A stretch of DNA of 64,000 nucleotides, taken from assembly GCA_905181765.1 (NCBI GenBank), contig CAJIYW010000001.1, positions 1 to 64,000 on the forward strand. Reading direction: 5' to 3'. Below, in pieces: positions 8,567 through 17,649 of the stretch. A model generated the notes under the pieces. It ran no database searches, was not told the origin of the DNA, and worked only from the letters and a program-made list of their open reading frames with translations. The position numbers and the translations under genes were made by a program. How positions within the stretch are numbered: position 1 is the stretch's first letter; each line of letters begins with the position of its first letter. This DNA comes from Flavobacteriales bacterium UBA6772. GTDB taxonomy: Bacteria; Bacteroidota; Bacteroidia; Flavobacteriales; Flavobacteriaceae.

Positions 8567-9232
8567 TTATTTTAATTTTTTAGATATTTCTTTCACATAT
8601 CCTTTAGCCGCACCGCTAGCGGTTTCTGGATTGTCAATTTTTGATGTTATCACAGCAACTAACTGGTTCTCTTCAGATTCATCAAGGTTATAAATAGTAG
8701 TTTCTAGAATATATAATTTTGAGACGTTAGTAGTGTAGGTTTCTTCTACATAATTACCCATAGAATGGTAAGATATTGGGTTGTAATAATAGGGGTAAAA
8801 ACCACTGTAATATCTTGGATAATATCCATAGTAGTTTCCTCCAGTATAATAACCACCTTCTTTTTCTAGTCTTGTTTCTTCTTGATAATCTTTCATTACA
8901 GTAAGAATAACAGCATTAAATCCTTCAAGTTCCAAGATATTTTTAAGTTTTTCTTTATTGGATTCAAGTTTTGGCTCGTTGGGTTTCATCTCACCAAATT
9001 TAGAATAGCTAGCTGTTGCCTGGTAACCATTCGATTTCATCTGCTTGACAATTTCATTTTCAAAAGCAATCTGCGCTTGAAGATTATTAGCTCTAGCTAC
9101 AACTAAAAAATTATTATCTTTTATAGTTGAAATCCTATCACTTTTCCACGAGTCTATAACTTTAACAGAGGAGCAGCTAGAAAATAAGAGAAATATTGCA
9201 AGGTAAATTGAACTAACTGTAATTTTATTCAT
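8567..9232 (-). CDS. Lipoprotein of unknown function
   Basis: 221 residues. Type II signal sequence with lipobox FSSC (Cys about residue 20), so it should be anchored in the outer or inner membrane facing the periplasm. The body has alternating strands and helices (FLVVARANNLQAQIAFENEIV, LELEGFNAVILTVMKDYQEE) and a striking Tyr/Gly-rich stretch (GGYYTGGNYYGYYPRYYSG) in the middle. The overall plan is reminiscent of DUF4136-type lipoproteins, but I am not certain. Probably in one unit with mscS. Confidence 0.7.
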   Translation of the reverse strand: MNKITVSSIYLAIFLLFSSCSSVKVIDSWKSDRISTIKDNNFLVVARANNLQAQIAFENEIVKQMKSNGYQATASYSKFGEMKPNEPKLESNKEKLKNILELEGFNAVILTVMKDYQEETRLEKEGGYYTGGNYYGYYPRYYSGFYPYYYNPISYHSMGNYVEETYTTNVSKLYILETTIYNLDESEENQLVAVITSKIDNPETASGAAKGYVKEISKKLK

Positions 9233-9459
9233 TTAATAATATTTAAAATTGTTTTCTAAAATAGGGTTCATAAATCTTTAAATAAATAGGATTCAAAAAA
9301 TTCACTTTCAAACAATATCTAGCACTATAACAGGAAAGCCAAATATGTAAAAAGAAGTTAGTAAACTTTTAACGTCAGAATTCACCTAAGTTTTGAGTGT
9401 TCATATCGCACACAACTAATACCTGAGACATAAACTCCCTTTTTAGAGGATTTAATTTC

Positions 9460-9740
9460 TAGAGAACAGGAACTTTTCTTCCTGTTATGAGTTGTTTATT
9501 TTTCTTTTCTTTAAATGTTGAGCCCTATTGTGTTTCAAAAAAAATTAATACCGTTTTTTTCAAACATAAATTTAAACATGTAATAGAATATTTTACATTG
9601 AATTCAGGTCAAAAAGTGTTGTTTAAAGATCAATTTTACCATCGATGTTTCTTGAATCGTAGAGTGTTTAACAACTTTAGTGTGCAAGATTAGTTCCATT
9701 TTTAAGCACTAATGTTATTCAATAAAAAGGAAGTGAAATT
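9460..9740 (+). repeat. Diverged intergenic repeat, copy B
   Basis: Same-orientation relative of 3240-3505; shared landmarks are listed there. It fills the middle of the 570-base gene-free spacer 9233-9804. The rest of the spacer holds a terminator near 9751 and otherwise AT-rich sequence in which I see nothing. A 68-codon frame at 9487-9693 lies inside the repeat; the frame is not kept in copy A, so it is not counted as a gene. Confidence 0.6.
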
Positions 9741-9750
9741 AAAACAAAAA

Positions 9751-9778
9751 AAAATCTCAAGCATTTACTTGAGATTTT
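9751..9778 (-). terminator. Rho-independent terminator of the DUF2911 gene
   Basis: AAAATCTCAAG (9751-9761), loop CATTTA, CTTGAGATTTT (9768-9778). Read on the minus strand it is an 11-bp stem followed by a T-rich run. It lies 27 bases beyond the stop of the DUF2911 gene. Confidence 0.75.
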
Positions 9779-9804
9779 AAATATTTTAAAGGGTACTAGA
9801 ATGC

Positions 9805-10655
9805 TTAGATTGCACCCCATTCTTTTAAAGAGGCAGTGTTCATATTTATATACGCGTCATTCCCTGCTTTTGTTGCCAATTCTAAAGACATTTTTGCAGC
9901 AGCAATTGCCGTTTTTGTACTTCCTGCTTTTGCGTGTATTAAAGATTGTTGTCTTAGATACCAAAAACGTGGCTGTGCGGCAGTCATTTCAACAGCTTTA
10001 TCTATCCATACTTTTGCTTTGTTTATGTCTTGTCTCGTTTTGTAAATAATACACTGCAGCACTAAACATATCTTGTGCAGAAGGGCCAGCCATTGCAGTA
10101 TCTATACTTTTTGTAACCATTCATATCTGTTGGTGTTGTAAACGTAAATCCTACAGAAATATTTTCCCAACTTAAATTAAAGAATGCAGTATTTTTTGTA
10201 AGATCGTCAAACGTTATTGTCAACGTTTCTACCTTCATTGGTAATTTTTTAGGCGTTACCTTTATCTGTGCAGCAACTTTTTCTATATCCAAGGTTTTCG
10301 GTGCGCCGCTTCCTTTAGATTCCGTGTAAAAGTAAATATCCCAAGAAGTTTCACCTGGTTTTGTAAAAATAGCATAGGTTCCTTTTGCCAAGGTATTTCC
10401 GGCTATGGTTACATCAGAAGAAAATGTAATCTTGGTTCTTGCGTTTGCACCCGTTCTCCAAATGTTTCCATATTGCTCTAAACCACCAAAGATTGTTCTT
10501 CCTCTCATACTTGGTCTAGAGTAGTCTACGGTTACCTCTGTTAAACCAACTTTTTGTGTTATTTTTTGAGCAGGACTCGGTGCCGGTGTTTCAATTTGTG
10601 CATTTGTAGAAAGCATTCCTGCAAGTACAAATAAACTTAGTAGTATTTTTTTCAT
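9805..10655 (-). CDS. DUF2911 family secreted protein (frameshifted)
   Basis: About 280 residues when restored. Signal peptide at the N-terminus (cleavage near STNAQ). The DUF2911 domain follows, with its typical opening PAQKITQKVGLTEVTVDYSR, then PSMRGRTIFG, GANARTKITFS and LAKGTYAIFTKPGE. The C-terminal part, a TPR-like helical region (AKVWIDKAVEMTAAQPRFWY), is open in another frame from 10062 to 9805. Two small shifts between 10040 and 10115 join them through SIDTAMAGPSAQDMFSAAVY. Function is unknown; the family is common and secreted in Bacteroidetes. It has its own terminator at 9751. Confidence 0.8.
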
Positions 10656-10736
10656 CTGTTATTTTAAATTTAATTTATTCAAACTTACAATTTCAGAAAA
10701 CGATAAATGTTAACTATTTCTTAAAATAAAGGGATG

Positions 10737-10744
10737 TATCTTTG
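10737..10744 (+). promoter_or_regulatory. Bacteroidetes-type -7 promoter element for the aquaporin gene
   Basis: TATCTTTG matches the flavobacterial -7 consensus TAnnTTTG. It ends 16 bases before the ATG at 10761, so the in-frame ATG at 10734 falls inside the promoter and cannot be the start. The -33 element is weak. Confidence 0.45.
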
Positions 10745-10760
10745 TTCCTTATTCTATAAA

Positions 10761-11426
10761 ATGAAAAAATACATATCTGAATTTATAGGAACTTTTTCTA
10801 TGATTTTCTGTGGAACAGGTGCCATGACCGTAAATGAAGTTACCGGAGGTGAAGTAACACATGTTGGTATTGCAATTACTTGGGGTTTGATAGTAATGGC
10901 AATGATTTATGCCTTTGGAGAAACCTCTGGTGCACATTTTAATCCGGCAGTAACCATTGCATTTGCGTATGCTAAAAAGTTTGCTTGGAAAGAGGTTCCT
11001 AAATACATAACTGCTCAGGTTTTAGGTGCTTTTGCAGCTAGTTTGGTGTTGTGGTTTCTATTTCCTGCAAGTGAATATTTAGGAGCAACCATACCCACAG
11101 TAGACGTCTGGCGTGCCTTTGTTTTAGAACTGTTGTTAACCTTTTTCTTAATGGTGGTTATTATAAACGTTTCTACCGGAAGTAAAGAAATGGGTATTAT
11201 TGCAGGTATTGCAGTAGGTGGTGTGGTATTGTTAGAAGCAATGTTTGCAGGTCCTATTACAAATGCTTCTATGAATCCCGCACGTTCTATTGCACCCAAT
11301 ATTGTTTCTGGTAATATAGAGGGTCTTTGGTTATATATTGTTGCACCTATTTTAGGGGCCTTATTGGCCGTAGTTTCTTGCAAATTGATAAAAGAAGACA
11401 ACTGTTGCGATGAAGAAAATTGTTAA
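10761..11426 (+). CDS. Aquaporin (MIP family water/glycerol channel)
   Basis: Six-helix major intrinsic protein. Both pore loops are present: HFNPAVT (about residue 60 from this start) and SMNPARS (about residue 172). The first helix carries the typical EFIGTFSMIFCGTGA. The C-terminus is short and Cys-rich (CKLIKEDNCCDEENC), which is unusual. Starting at ATG 10761 gives 221 residues; the longer frame from 10734 would read through a promoter-like element. Water versus glycerol selectivity is unclear. The following SDR gene starts 18 bases after the stop, suggesting co-transcription. Confidence 0.93.
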   Translation: MKKYISEFIGTFSMIFCGTGAMTVNEVTGGEVTHVGIAITWGLIVMAMIYAFGETSGAHFNPAVTIAFAYAKKFAWKEVPKYITAQVLGAFAASLVLWFLFPASEYLGATIPTVDVWRAFVLELLLTFFLMVVIINVSTGSKEMGIIAGIAVGGVVLLEAMFAGPITNASMNPARSIAPNIVSGNIEGLWLYIVAPILGALLAVVSCKLIKEDNCCDEENC

Positions 11427-11444
11427 TTCTTAAAGTATAAAGTT

Positions 11445-12215
11445 TTGAATAAAATAAGTATTTTAGGATGTGGCTGGTTAGGGAAACCGTTGGCAACTTC
11501 CTTTTTAGAGGATGGTTTTTCTGTAAAAGGATCTACAACATCTGAAGAGAAAGTTCCCGTTTTAGAAGCTTTAGACATAGATACCTATTTAGTAAATATT
11601 TCTGATTTTGAGGAGTTTGATGCTTTTTTAGACGCCGATATTTTAATTATCGCAATTACTTCTAAAGATATTGATGGTTTTGAAAGTTTGATTGCACAAA
11701 TACAAGAATCTACTATTCAAAAAGTGGTATTTATTAGTTCTACTTCTGTGTATGGCAAATTGAATAAAGTAATGACAGAAGAAGATCCTGTTTTAAATAC
11801 ACCACTTACTGTTATCGAAAATTTATTTAAAGAGAACACTTTTTTTGAAACAACAATTATTCGTTTTTCTGGATTATTTGGTGGCAATAGAAGTCCTGCA
11901 AACTGGTTTAAAGACGGCCGTGCAATTCCGCAACCAAAAGGTTTTGTGAATATGATTCACAGAGAAGATTGCATAGAGATTATACATGAAGTAATTGCAC
12001 AGAATTGCTGGAATACTATTTTTAATGCTTGTGCCAATCATCATCCAACAAGAAAAGAGTTTTACAGCATTGCAAAATTAAGTGCTGGTTTTAAAGAACC
12101 AGAATTTGAAACACCAGAAGTATATGAGTGGAAAATAATTTCTTCAGAGAAAGTTCAAAGAGTATTAGGCTATGAATTTATTCATAACGACCTGCTTTTT
12201 AATACAAGTAAGTAG
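11445..12215 (+). CDS. NAD(P)-binding epimerase-like protein (SDR superfamily, YeeZ type)
   Basis: 256 residues with an N-terminal Rossmann motif ISILGCGWLGKPLATSFL, the G-C-G-W-L-G form seen in YeeZ-like extended SDR proteins. A conserved VVFISSTSVYG (about residues 103-113) supplies the Ser/Tyr of the active site region, and IIRFSGLFGGNRSPANWF follows. Substrate unknown. It starts with TTG at 11445; no ATG lies suitably upstream. Placed 18 bases downstream of the aquaporin gene. Confidence 0.8.
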   Translation: MNKISILGCGWLGKPLATSFLEDGFSVKGSTTSEEKVPVLEALDIDTYLVNISDFEEFDAFLDADILIIAITSKDIDGFESLIAQIQESTIQKVVFISSTSVYGKLNKVMTEEDPVLNTPLTVIENLFKENTFFETTIIRFSGLFGGNRSPANWFKDGRAIPQPKGFVNMIHREDCIEIIHEVIAQNCWNTIFNACANHHPTRKEFYSIAKLSAGFKEPEFETPEVYEWKIISSEKVQRVLGYEFIHNDLLFNTSK

Positions 12216-12368
12216 ATTGACAGCGTTTTAAGAATATTTTTTTAGTTCTCATTCAATTTATTTTTCTAAAAACTAAAAATGCTGTAATGCGTTGCATTTC
12301 ATTCGTTAATTTCTGTATTACATACATCAACGGCACAATCATCCGCAAAAATTTATAAAATTAGGGAG

Positions 12369-14012
12369 CTATTTAGAATATTTTTTCTTTCTCCAAAATG
12401 CAAATCCAAATCCAAATCCAAACAATAATAAAAGGGGCAATATTACATTAAAAAACTGCCAAAAAGTACGTTCTTTAAAAGCCTTTTGTTTGTCTAGCAT
12501 TCGTATTTGTAAAGACTTGTTTCTTAGATTAACTAGGCCAGAATCATCTAATAAATAAGCTACTGAGTTTAGTAAAAAATCTTTATTTCCAAATTGTTGG
12601 TTCGTCCATTTATCAGAAGCTAAATCGTATGGTTTGTTTTTTAATAGTTGATTTTTTCCAACGTCACCATCAGCAATTACAATCATTTTATTTGCTACAG
12701 ATTGACCTTTAAAAAGTGGCGTATTAAAAGGGTGTATCCGGTTTTTATAAGCGGAATTAAATTTGCCTTCTAATAAGATCGCAAACAGCTGATTCCCGTC
12801 TTTATAATCAGATTCAACAACTTCTTCTGCAATAGATTGTAATGCTATAAATGTTGGTGTTCCTACTTTTTTAGTTAACAAAGAACTTACCAATAAAGGT
12901 GTTTTCTTAATATTATTTTTTAAAGTATCTATTTGATTTGCAAATTGTAACCTAACAGGAGCATTGTTTTTAGTAATTGGGTGGTTCGGATTTCCGCCAA
13001 CTAGTGGGTGGTAAAACCATTCTAAATTTTTAAACTGGGGTTGGTTGCCAATTTGGCCTGTTGCCACAGGTATTTGTGCCGAATATAAATCTTTAATTAG
13101 GGTGGTGTTAATTCTAATTCCGTAGCTAAATAATAAATCCGTTAGATTTAAATCTCTAGGATATGCTAACATTTTTCCCGTAGCATTTAAGCTGTCTTGG
13201 TCTGCCTGCACATTGTCTAACATCCACAAAGTTTTACCACCATTAGCAATAAACTGATCTAAGACAAATTTCTCTTTATCTGTAAATTTCTCTGTAGGTT
13301 TTGCAATAATTGCCAAGTCTAACTGCAGCAAATCTTTTAAAGTTTCTGGGGCATTTGTTTTTGTAGCATCTAAACTAAATTTTGCCAATCTGTATTTTTT
13401 ACCAAGTGCACTTAAAAAACTATATTGGTAGATGTCTTCTAGTTCTCCATTTCCAGAAAGTATGCCTATTTTTTTTTGTTCTTTTTGGTTTATAGAATGT
13501 ATGGCATTTGAAAAGCTATATTCTAAATTTTCAATAGCGCTTTGCAATTGTGCTTCTTGAGAAGCTACAATTTCAGCCGGAAGTAAAGAAACAATGGCTG
13601 TTTTTTTACCATAATTTATTGCTGCCCATGGAAAAATAATGGCTTCAGACATTTTACCATCTTCTTCAACGGTTAATTGACTTGGCAGCATCCCTTTTTT
13701 AATGAGTGCTTCTCTTTGGGTATCCGGATTTTGAAAAGTAATTTTTATCTTTTGGTTTTTAGCAACCAATTCTTCTAAATATTGGCGTGTTTCTAGTTGT
13801 AGTCTTTTAAATTCTGATGGGAAATCACCCTCTAAATATACAGTTATAAATAAGTTTTTATCAATCTTAGAAATGATGTTAGTAGTGGTTTCTGAAAGCG
13901 TATACCGTTGGTCTTTTGTAAGATCGAAACGTTTGTAGAAAGATTGATTTACAACGTTTAAAACGATTAAAACAAGTATTAAAATGCTACTATGTTTAAT
14001 TTTTTTATTCAT
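12369..14012 (-). CDS. gldG: Gliding motility-associated ABC transporter substrate-binding protein GldG
   Basis: 547 residues with an N-terminal anchor helix (about residues 10-25), the conserved YTLSETTTNIISKIDKNLFI segment, an ABC-auxiliary domain with KKIGILSGNGELEDIYQYSF, and a C-terminal helix rich in Phe and Gly (LLLLFGFGFGFAFW) before a basic tail. This is GldG, which with GldF and the ATPase GldA forms an ABC transporter needed for Bacteroidetes gliding in F. johnsoniae. It overlaps the end of gldF by 8 bases, so translation is probably coupled. The simple sequence near 12400 (repeated aaatcc) encodes the GFGFGF stretch. Confidence 0.92.
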   Translation of the reverse strand: MNKKIKHSSILILVLIVLNVVNQSFYKRFDLTKDQRYTLSETTTNIISKIDKNLFITVYLEGDFPSEFKRLQLETRQYLEELVAKNQKIKITFQNPDTQREALIKKGMLPSQLTVEEDGKMSEAIIFPWAAINYGKKTAIVSLLPAEIVASQEAQLQSAIENLEYSFSNAIHSINQKEQKKIGILSGNGELEDIYQYSFLSALGKKYRLAKFSLDATKTNAPETLKDLLQLDLAIIAKPTEKFTDKEKFVLDQFIANGGKTLWMLDNVQADQDSLNATGKMLAYPRDLNLTDLLFSYGIRINTTLIKDLYSAQIPVATGQIGNQPQFKNLEWFYHPLVGGNPNHPITKNNAPVRLQFANQIDTLKNNIKKTPLLVSSLLTKKVGTPTFIALQSIAEEVVESDYKDGNQLFAILLEGKFNSAYKNRIHPFNTPLFKGQSVANKMIVIADGDVGKNQLLKNKPYDLASDKWTNQQFGNKDFLLNSVAYLLDDSGLVNLRNKSLQIRMLDKQKAFKERTFWQFFNVILPLLLLFGFGFGFAFWRKKKYSK

Positions 14013-14720
14013 TTTCTAAACGTGTTTTAGTAATGAATAAAAAGAAGATGGTAACACTTATAAAATACACAAGATCTCTAGTGTCTATAATTCCGCGAGA
14101 AATACTTTTAAAATGTGCGTTAATGCCTATTTGCTGAATGGTTAAATTATTGTCAAACGAATTAGAAATTGCATCAAATCCGTAGAAAAGAAAAAACGTA
14201 CTAAAAACTCCTAAAATAAACGCTACAATCTGGTTTTTAGAAAGTGTTGAAGTAAATAATCCAATGGCAGTATAGGTTGCGCTAAAAATAACAAACCAAT
14301 ATAAGAGCCAATGGTAGCTCCAAAATCGATATTTCCAATAGGGTTTCCTAATTGATATACCGTGTACACATACGTAATTGTTGGTAGTAAGGCTATTACA
14401 ACGAGTAAAAGTGCAGCCCAAAATTTACCCAACACAATTTGCCAATTAGAAATTGGTTTTGTTTTTAAAAGTTCTATGGTTCCGTTATTAAATTCATCAG
14501 CAAAACTTTTCATAGTTATTGCCGGAATTAAGAATATAAATACCCAAGGTGTTAGATAAAAAAACGGATTTAAATCTGCAAAGCCAGCGTTTAGGATGTT
14601 AAAATCATCTTTAAAAATAAACAAGAACAATCCATTAATCAACAAGAAAACTCCAATGACTAAATACGCAATGGGACTTGCAAAAAACGAGTTAAATTCT
14701 TTTTTTAAAATAGCGATCAA
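14005..14720 (-). CDS. gldF: Gliding motility-associated ABC transporter permease GldF (frameshifted)
   Basis: About 240 residues when joined, the usual GldF length. N-terminal frame (14720-14223) holds LKKEFNSFFASPIAYLVIGV and TPWVFIFLIPAITMKSFADE, hallmarks of this ABC-2 permease. From about 14300 the correct reading moves to the frame ending at 14005 (TAIGLFTSTLSKNQIVAFIL, then FFLFYGFDAISNSF). One base is missing near 14290-14310. Upstream of gldG and overlapping it. If the shift is real the strain would lack a working GldFG transporter, but the clean flanking frames argue for a sequence error. Confidence 0.85.
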
Positions 14721-14761
14721 TGTGTGATTTTTTAGGTGTAATTTTTTGTTTCAATTATAAA

Positions 14762-15295
14762 CTAAGCGTCAACAGCAAATCTATAAATTTGATTCTCCTC
14801 AACATTCGCATCTTTTCTGTCTGGTTGCAATTTAAAATTATATTTTTCTAACAACGCAATCGAAGCATTATTATCTTTATGTGTAAAGGCTTCTAAAAAT
14901 TTTAAATCCATTTGCTTTGCAGAGAATTTTAAAATTGCTTTAAAAGCTTCACTCATATAACCATTCTCTTGAAAATCTGGGTGCATGTCATATCCAATTT
15001 CTGCATAATCTTCTTCAGTTTCGAAATTATTTAAACCAATGGTTCCTAGCAATTCAGCAGTATCTTTAGATTCTAATACCCAAAAAATACGGGTATTATT
15101 AGCAATTGAATTAGAAATACTATCTATAAGAGCTCTCGTTTCAGAAAGATTGTTTAGCATAGTTCTAGTTATAAAGGTATTTACCTCTTTGTTTGTTCTC
15201 AAACCAAAAAAGGCTTTTGCATCGTTTAATTCTAAAGCTCTTAATGTTAATTTTTCCGTTTCTAAAACTGGAAATGGGGTAAAGTTGAATGCCAT
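14762..15295 (-). CDS. GNAT family N-acetyltransferase (RimJ/RimL type)
   Basis: 177 residues. Begins with the family-typical LETEKLTLRALELNDAKAFF, has FWVLESKDTAELLGTIGL (strand 4 and acceptor region), and EIGYDMHPDFQENGYMSEAF, the acetyl-CoA binding P-loop region, then FLEAFTHKDNNASIALLEKY. These mark a ribosomal-protein-type GNAT acetyltransferase. Substrate unknown. It lies in a minus-strand row with the ABM-domain gene (23 bases) and the SAM hydrolase gene. Confidence 0.88.
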   Translation of the reverse strand: MAFNFTPFPVLETEKLTLRALELNDAKAFFGLRTNKEVNTFITRTMLNNLSETRALIDSISNSIANNTRIFWVLESKDTAELLGTIGLNNFETEEDYAEIGYDMHPDFQENGYMSEAFKAILKFSAKQMDLKFLEAFTHKDNNASIALLEKYNFKLQPDRKDANVEENQIYRFAVDA

Positions 15296-15318
15296 TTTTA
15301 TATTATTTTGATTGTTTC

Positions 15319-15615
15319 TTATTGTAAACTTACTTTTTTATCAACGCTCCATGCAAGCGGTTTGTCATTAAAAAATACTTTTGTTTTTGCCCAAACATCT
15401 TTAAAAAGGGCAGACTTTCTGTAGTTTTCTAAATCGCTTTCTTTGTTCCAATACGAGTATGTGAAAAAGATATCAGGATTTTTTTTATCTTGATATAACT
15501 CTAATAAAGTGCATCCTTTAGACGCTCTAATAAACTGTTTTTTCTTTTCAAAAATTTCTAAAAAGGTAGGGATGTATTTTTGATGGAAACTTAACTTTAC
15601 AATTCTTACAAACAT
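15319..15615 (-). CDS. Antibiotic biosynthesis monooxygenase (ABM) domain protein
   Basis: 98 residues, a single ferredoxin-like ABM domain of the putative quinol monooxygenase type. Visible features are the opening strand FVRIVKLSFHQKYIPTFLEI, the central GCTLLELYQDKKNPDIFFTY, and YWNKESDLENYRKSALFKDV. Small homodimeric enzymes or heme/quinone-binding proteins of this fold are common; activity cannot be assigned. The stop is 2 bases from the next upstream gene (SAM hydrolase), implying one operon. Confidence 0.82.
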   Translation of the reverse strand: MFVRIVKLSFHQKYIPTFLEIFEKKKQFIRASKGCTLLELYQDKKNPDIFFTYSYWNKESDLENYRKSALFKDVWAKTKVFFNDKPLAWSVDKKVSLQ

Positions 15616-15617
15616 AC

Positions 15618-16478
15618 TTATGAGATTGGTGTAAATTCAGGTTTCTTATCATTTATGAAATCTATGGTGATTTGATCTCTATAGCTTAATCCTAAAAGAG
15701 AAGATGCACCACCAACAGTATCTAAATTACTTCTGTAAATAGCAATTTCTAAATATCCTGCGGCGTTAAATATGGCTAATTTATGGCCATCATATTGATG
15801 GCTCTTATGCAAACTGTTATTAGTAACTTCATTGTATTTTGTGAAAATTTTAGAAAATGAATACCGTCTAGCGGTTGCGTTAAAAGTTCTTCCTTTTCCA
15901 ATTTCTTGAAACATTTTTTCGCTAATATTTGTAATTACATTTCCGTAATTATCAATATACAACACTCCTCCAATAATTTGGTTTTGGGCCTGATTTACTT
16001 TTGGCTGAATCTCTATTAATTTCTTAAATTCCTTAATTACTTTTCCTATAACTGTTAAATTTCCACCTCTGGCTATAAAACAAGCTACCTGAACAAAAAC
16101 ATCTAACACCGGAAAACTACTCTCTATTCTGTCATGAATATTAATTTCTACAATTTTTGTAGGTTTAATTTCAGAGGCAATCATAGAAATTAAACCGTTG
16201 TCTGGACAAACGAAAAAATGCCCATCTAACTCTAAGGCAATATGCTTGTTATCTTTACTTAGTTCTGAGTCTACACCAATAATATGTATGGTTCCTTTAG
16301 GAAAACTTTTATAAGAGTTTTTTAGTATATATGCAGTTTCTGTAATATTAAAAGGCGCTATTTCATGCGTAATATCTACAATTTTAGCATCTGCAAGTTC
16401 TGTGTATATAGCTCCTTTTACAGCACCTACAAAGTGGTCTTTTGTTCCGAAATCTGTAGTTAGCGTTATAAATGCCAT
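15618..16478 (-). CDS. S-adenosyl-L-methionine hydrolase (adenosine-forming), DUF62 family
   Basis: 286 residues of the SAM hydroxide adenosyltransferase family, which splits SAM with water to adenosine and methionine. The diagnostic N-terminus ITLTTDFGTKDHFVGAVKG is present, as are IVDITHEIAPFN, HIIGVDSELS and FVCPDNGLIS, and a C-terminal barrel beginning around GGVLYIDNYGNVITNIS. No halogenase-type signature was judged present. It is the first gene of a three-gene minus-strand row and starts at ATG 16476-16478, divergent from phoH. Confidence 0.9.
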   Translation of the reverse strand: MAFITLTTDFGTKDHFVGAVKGAIYTELADAKIVDITHEIAPFNITETAYILKNSYKSFPKGTIHIIGVDSELSKDNKHIALELDGHFFVCPDNGLISMIASEIKPTKIVEINIHDRIESSFPVLDVFVQVACFIARGGNLTVIGKVIKEFKKLIEIQPKVNQAQNQIIGGVLYIDNYGNVITNISEKMFQEIGKGRTFNATARRYSFSKIFTKYNEVTNNSLHKSHQYDGHKLAIFNAAGYLEIAIYRSNLDTVGGASSLLGLSYRDQITIDFINDKKPEFTPIS

Positions 16479-16610
16479 GGGGTGCTTTACGTTTAATTAA
16501 TTGTGTAAAAGTTATTAATTATTTTAAGCAAATCTAATGAATTTTGAATTTTAATTCGCTATTTTTAATTTAAATAAAATGGACATTAATCTCTAAAAAA
16601 AAATAAACAT

Positions 16611-17564
16611 TTGAACGAACGCATTATAGAGTTAGAAGAAATAAACCCCAAAGACTTCTTTGGAGCTCATAATAGTACTATAGAAGCCTTAAAAAAATAT
16701 TATCCTAAAATTAAAATTGTTGCCAGAGGCACCCAATTGAAGATTTTCGGAGAGTCAGTTCTTTTAGATGAATTTGAAATTCGTCTAGAACGTTTGATAA
16801 AGTATTACAATAGGTACAATAAGTTAGATGAAAACAGCATGGAGCGTATTTTAACTTCGAATGGGAAAGAGGAAAAAGCAGTAGCTTCTAAAAGGGTTAA
16901 AGATGTTTTAGTACATGGTGTTGCAGGAAGGTTGATAAAACCACAAACAGAAAACCAGCGTAAAATGGTTGTGCTAATGGATAAGAATGATATGTTGTTT
17001 GCTGTTGGGCCGGCAGGAACGGGTAAAACCTATACAGCAGTTGCATTAGCCGTAAGAGCATTAAAAGAAAAAGAAGTTCGAAAAATCATCTTAACAAGAC
17101 CTGCGGTAGAGTCTGGAGAGAATTTAGGTTTTCTTCCAGGAGATTTAAAAGAAAAGTTAGATCCGTATATGCAACCTTTATATGATGCATTAAGAGATAT
17201 GATACCACATGAAAAGCTAGAATCTTACATAGAAAAAGGAATAATACAGATTGCACCTTTGGCATTTATGAGAGGTAGAACCTTAGACAATGCCTTTGTA
17301 ATTTTAGATGAAGCGCAAAATACTACGCACAATCAGATGAAAATGTTTTTAACTAGAATGGGTAAAAGTGCAAAGTTTATCATCACCGGAGATCCTGGTC
17401 AGATAGATTTACCAAGAAAACAAGTCTCTGGCTTAAAAGAATCTTTATTAGCATTGAAGGATATAAATGGTATTGCACAAGTCTTCTTAGATGATAAAGA
17501 TGTGGTGCGCCATAAGTTAGTAAGAAGTATCATTAGCGCTTACAAAAGCATAGAAACAGAATAG
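16611..17564 (+). CDS. PhoH-like ATPase
   Basis: 317 residues. PhoH family P-loop NTPase, cytosolic, linked to RNA metabolism in other bacteria. Walker A GPAGTGKT (about residues 132-139), the loop LTRPAVESGENLGFLPGDL, and Walker B FVILDEAQN (about 230) are intact. An N-terminal KH-like region (IKIVARGTQLKIFGE) precedes them. Starts at TTG 16611, which aligns with the usual family N-terminus. purC follows after a recognisable promoter. Confidence 0.92.
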   Translation: MNERIIELEEINPKDFFGAHNSTIEALKKYYPKIKIVARGTQLKIFGESVLLDEFEIRLERLIKYYNRYNKLDENSMERILTSNGKEEKAVASKRVKDVLVHGVAGRLIKPQTENQRKMVVLMDKNDMLFAVGPAGTGKTYTAVALAVRALKEKEVRKIILTRPAVESGENLGFLPGDLKEKLDPYMQPLYDALRDMIPHEKLESYIEKGIIQIAPLAFMRGRTLDNAFVILDEAQNTTHNQMKMFLTRMGKSAKFIITGDPGQIDLPRKQVSGLKESLLALKDINGIAQVFLDDKDVVRHKLVRSIISAYKSIETE

Positions 17565-17601
17565 GGTCTTATTTTTTGTTGTTGGTTAATAGTCTTTAGA
17601 C

Positions 17602-17609
17602 TATTTTTG
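17602..17609 (+). promoter_or_regulatory. Bacteroidetes-type -7 promoter element for purC
   Basis: TATTTTTG matches TAnnTTTG, 40 bases before the purC ATG, with TTG-rich sequence (TTTTTTGTTGTTGG) 17-30 bases further up as a -33 candidate. Confidence 0.45.
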
Positions 17610-17649
17610 CAGCCATTAACAAAGAACAACAATAAACAATTAACTAAGA

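Noticed and set aside
9487-9693. 68-codon plus-strand open frame
   Set aside because: It lies inside the diverged repeat (copy B); the related sequence at 3240-3505 does not keep the frame, and the peptide has no recognisable features.
12399-12425. Simple repeat of aaatcc
   Set aside because: It encodes the Gly-Phe repeats of the GldG C-terminal membrane helix, so it is coding, not a microsatellite of separate interest.
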